Positions 62,852 through 64,000 of a DNA stretch of 64,000 bases are shown here, piece after piece. Position 1 is the stretch's first letter; every line of letters begins with the position of its first letter. Made by a program: the position numbers and the translations under genes. Below the pieces are notes generated by a model, which was not told the DNA's origin, did not search any database, and saw only the letters and a list, made by a program, of their open reading frames with translations. Source of the DNA: Argentina anserina (Eukaryota; Streptophyta; Magnoliopsida; Rosales; Rosaceae); the NCBI RefSeq assembly GCF_933775445.1, contig NW_026089470.1, positions 186,001 to 250,000 of the forward strand, given 5' to 3'.

Positions 62852-64000
62852 ATGCGAGTTTCTATTGAATTTGAGAGTTTTGCAAGTGTGGGAGTGTGTT
62901 TCTTTCAAACTGAGTATCTTTACATCGTTTGTGTATCTTTACTATTCCAATTGTGTATCTTTACATCGTTTGCGTATCTTTACTATTCCAATTGTGTATC
63001 TTTTCATTTCTCGTTTGGGTATCTTTCTGTAAGGCTTTCTGATGCGAGTTTCTATTGAATTTGAGAGTTTTGCAAGTGTGGGAGTGTGTTTCTTTCAAAC
63101 TGAGTATCTTTACATCGTTTCCGTATCTTTACTATTCCAATTGTGTATCTTTACATCGTTTGCGTATCTTTACTATTCCAATTGTGTATCTTTTCATTTC
63201 TCGTTTGAGTATCTTTCTGTAAGGCTTCTGATGCGAGTTTCTATTGTATTTGAGAGTTTGCAAGTGTGGGAGTGTGTTTCTTTCAAACTGAGTATCTTTA
63301 CATCGTTTGCGTATCTTTACGATTCCAATTGTGTATCTTTTCATTTCTCGTTTGAGTATCTTTCTGTAAGGCTTTCTGATGCGAGTTTCTATTGAATTTG
63401 AGAGTTTTGCAAGTGTGGGAGTGTGTTTCTTTCAAACTGAGTATCTTTACATCGTTTGCGTATCTTTACTATTCCAATTGTGTATCTTTACATCGTTTGC
63501 GTATCTTTACTATTCCAATTGTGTATCTTTTCATTTCTCGTTTGGGTATCTTTCTGTAAGGCTTCTGATGCGAGTTTCTATTGTATTTGAGAGTTTTGCA
63601 AGTGTGGGAGTGTGTTTCTTTCAAACTGAGTATCTTTACATCGTTTGCGTATCTTTACTATTCCAATTGTGTATCTTTACATCGTTTGCGTATCTTTACT
63701 ATTCCAATTGTGTATGTTTTCATTTCTCGTTTGAGTATCTTTCTGTAAGGCTTTCTGATGCGAGTTTCTATTGAATTTGAGAGTTTTGCAAGTGTGGGAG
63801 TGTGTTTCTTTCAAACTGAGTATCTTTACATCGTTTCCGTATCTTTACTATTCCAATTGTGTATCTTTACATCGTTTGCGTATCTTTACTATTCCAATTG
63901 TGTATCTTTTCATTTCTCGTTTGAGTATCTTTCTGTAAGGCTTTTGATGCGAGTTTCTATTGTATTTGAGAGTTTGCAAGTGTTGGAGTGTGTTTCTTTC

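Larger units (their letters stand above)
55257..64000. repeat. Satellite DNA array, right part
   Basis: The same satellite as 1-53109, in the same orientation and in register across the LTR. The first monomer is the second half of the one interrupted at 53109. The monomer set is that of the 47-53 kb zone (gtttgggtatc, tttccatcg, ctcatttgag, ttcagatg, gatgcaag variants), not that of the first 20 kb. The array runs off the end of the window. No gene is seen. Confidence 0.96.

Noticed and set aside
1..64000. CRISPR array.
   Set aside because: The variable parts recur among units instead of being unique, the period is 148-190 bp, and there is no leader or cas gene.
1..64000. CENP-B-box-like or telomere-type motifs in the monomer.
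   Set aside because: The tctcgtttgag stretch does not keep the conserved CENP-B box positions, and no CCCTAAA-type tandem repeat was seen.
1..64000. tRNA, rRNA or other structured RNA genes.
   Set aside because: No cloverleaf with the conserved A and B box sequences and no rRNA-like stretch was seen in the satellite or the LTR.

Overview
This window is almost entirely one long satellite DNA array. It shows no recognisable gene, RNA gene or CRISPR array. The array fills 1-53109 and 55257-64000, about 61.8 kb in all, and has a single interruption. The basic monomer is 148/149 bp; one clean copy is 14520-14667. A longer 189/190-bp form carries one extra 41-bp internal module, and rare copies carry two extra modules (about 231 bp). 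Each monomer is itself built from reiterated GTATCTTT boxes about 19-23 bp apart. By length there are very roughly 350-400 monomers, all in the same head-to-tail orientation. The plus strand is strongly T-rich: the clean 148-bp copy has 69 T, 27 A, 30 G and 22 C. This keeps stop codons rare and produces many short open frames that are not genes.

The organism is most likely a plant. The evidence is a nucleosome-sized, A+T-rich satellite in multi-kilobase higher-order repeats, interrupted by a 2147-bp element that has the hallmarks of a solo LTR of a plant retrotransposon. These are TG...CA ends, a perfect 5-bp target duplication, a TATA box on the minus strand and no coding domains. Centromeric, pericentromeric or other heterochromatic location is plausible but cannot be decided from the sequence. 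I do not recognise the satellite family by name.

Layout: (1) 1-8333, a 4.65-kb higher-order unit present about 1.8 times. (2) 7.6-14.8 kb, three overlapping copies of a 2.4-2.8 kb unit. (3) 13915-20498, a nearly perfect head-to-tail duplication of a 3292-bp unit. (4) 20.1-24.4 kb, short duplications of 1162, 1014 and 1838 bp. (5) 24.9-34.8 kb, a duplication of a 4.8-5.1 kb unit. (6) 33628-44671, a head-to-tail duplication of a 5522-bp unit that itself contains 1989-bp repeats, with a further partial copy to about 46.5 kb. (7) 46.5-53.1 kb, mixed units shared with both flanking zones. (8) 53110-55256, the solo LTR, minus strand. (9) 55257-64000, the array resuming in register, with 2978- and 3653/3694-bp units.

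No genes act together here. The biology is array evolution: module gain and loss within monomers, unequal exchange or segmental duplication that makes higher-order units, and a retroelement insertion later reduced to one LTR. All offsets were obtained by comparing landmark variants by eye, so block edges are good to tens of bases unless stated as exact.
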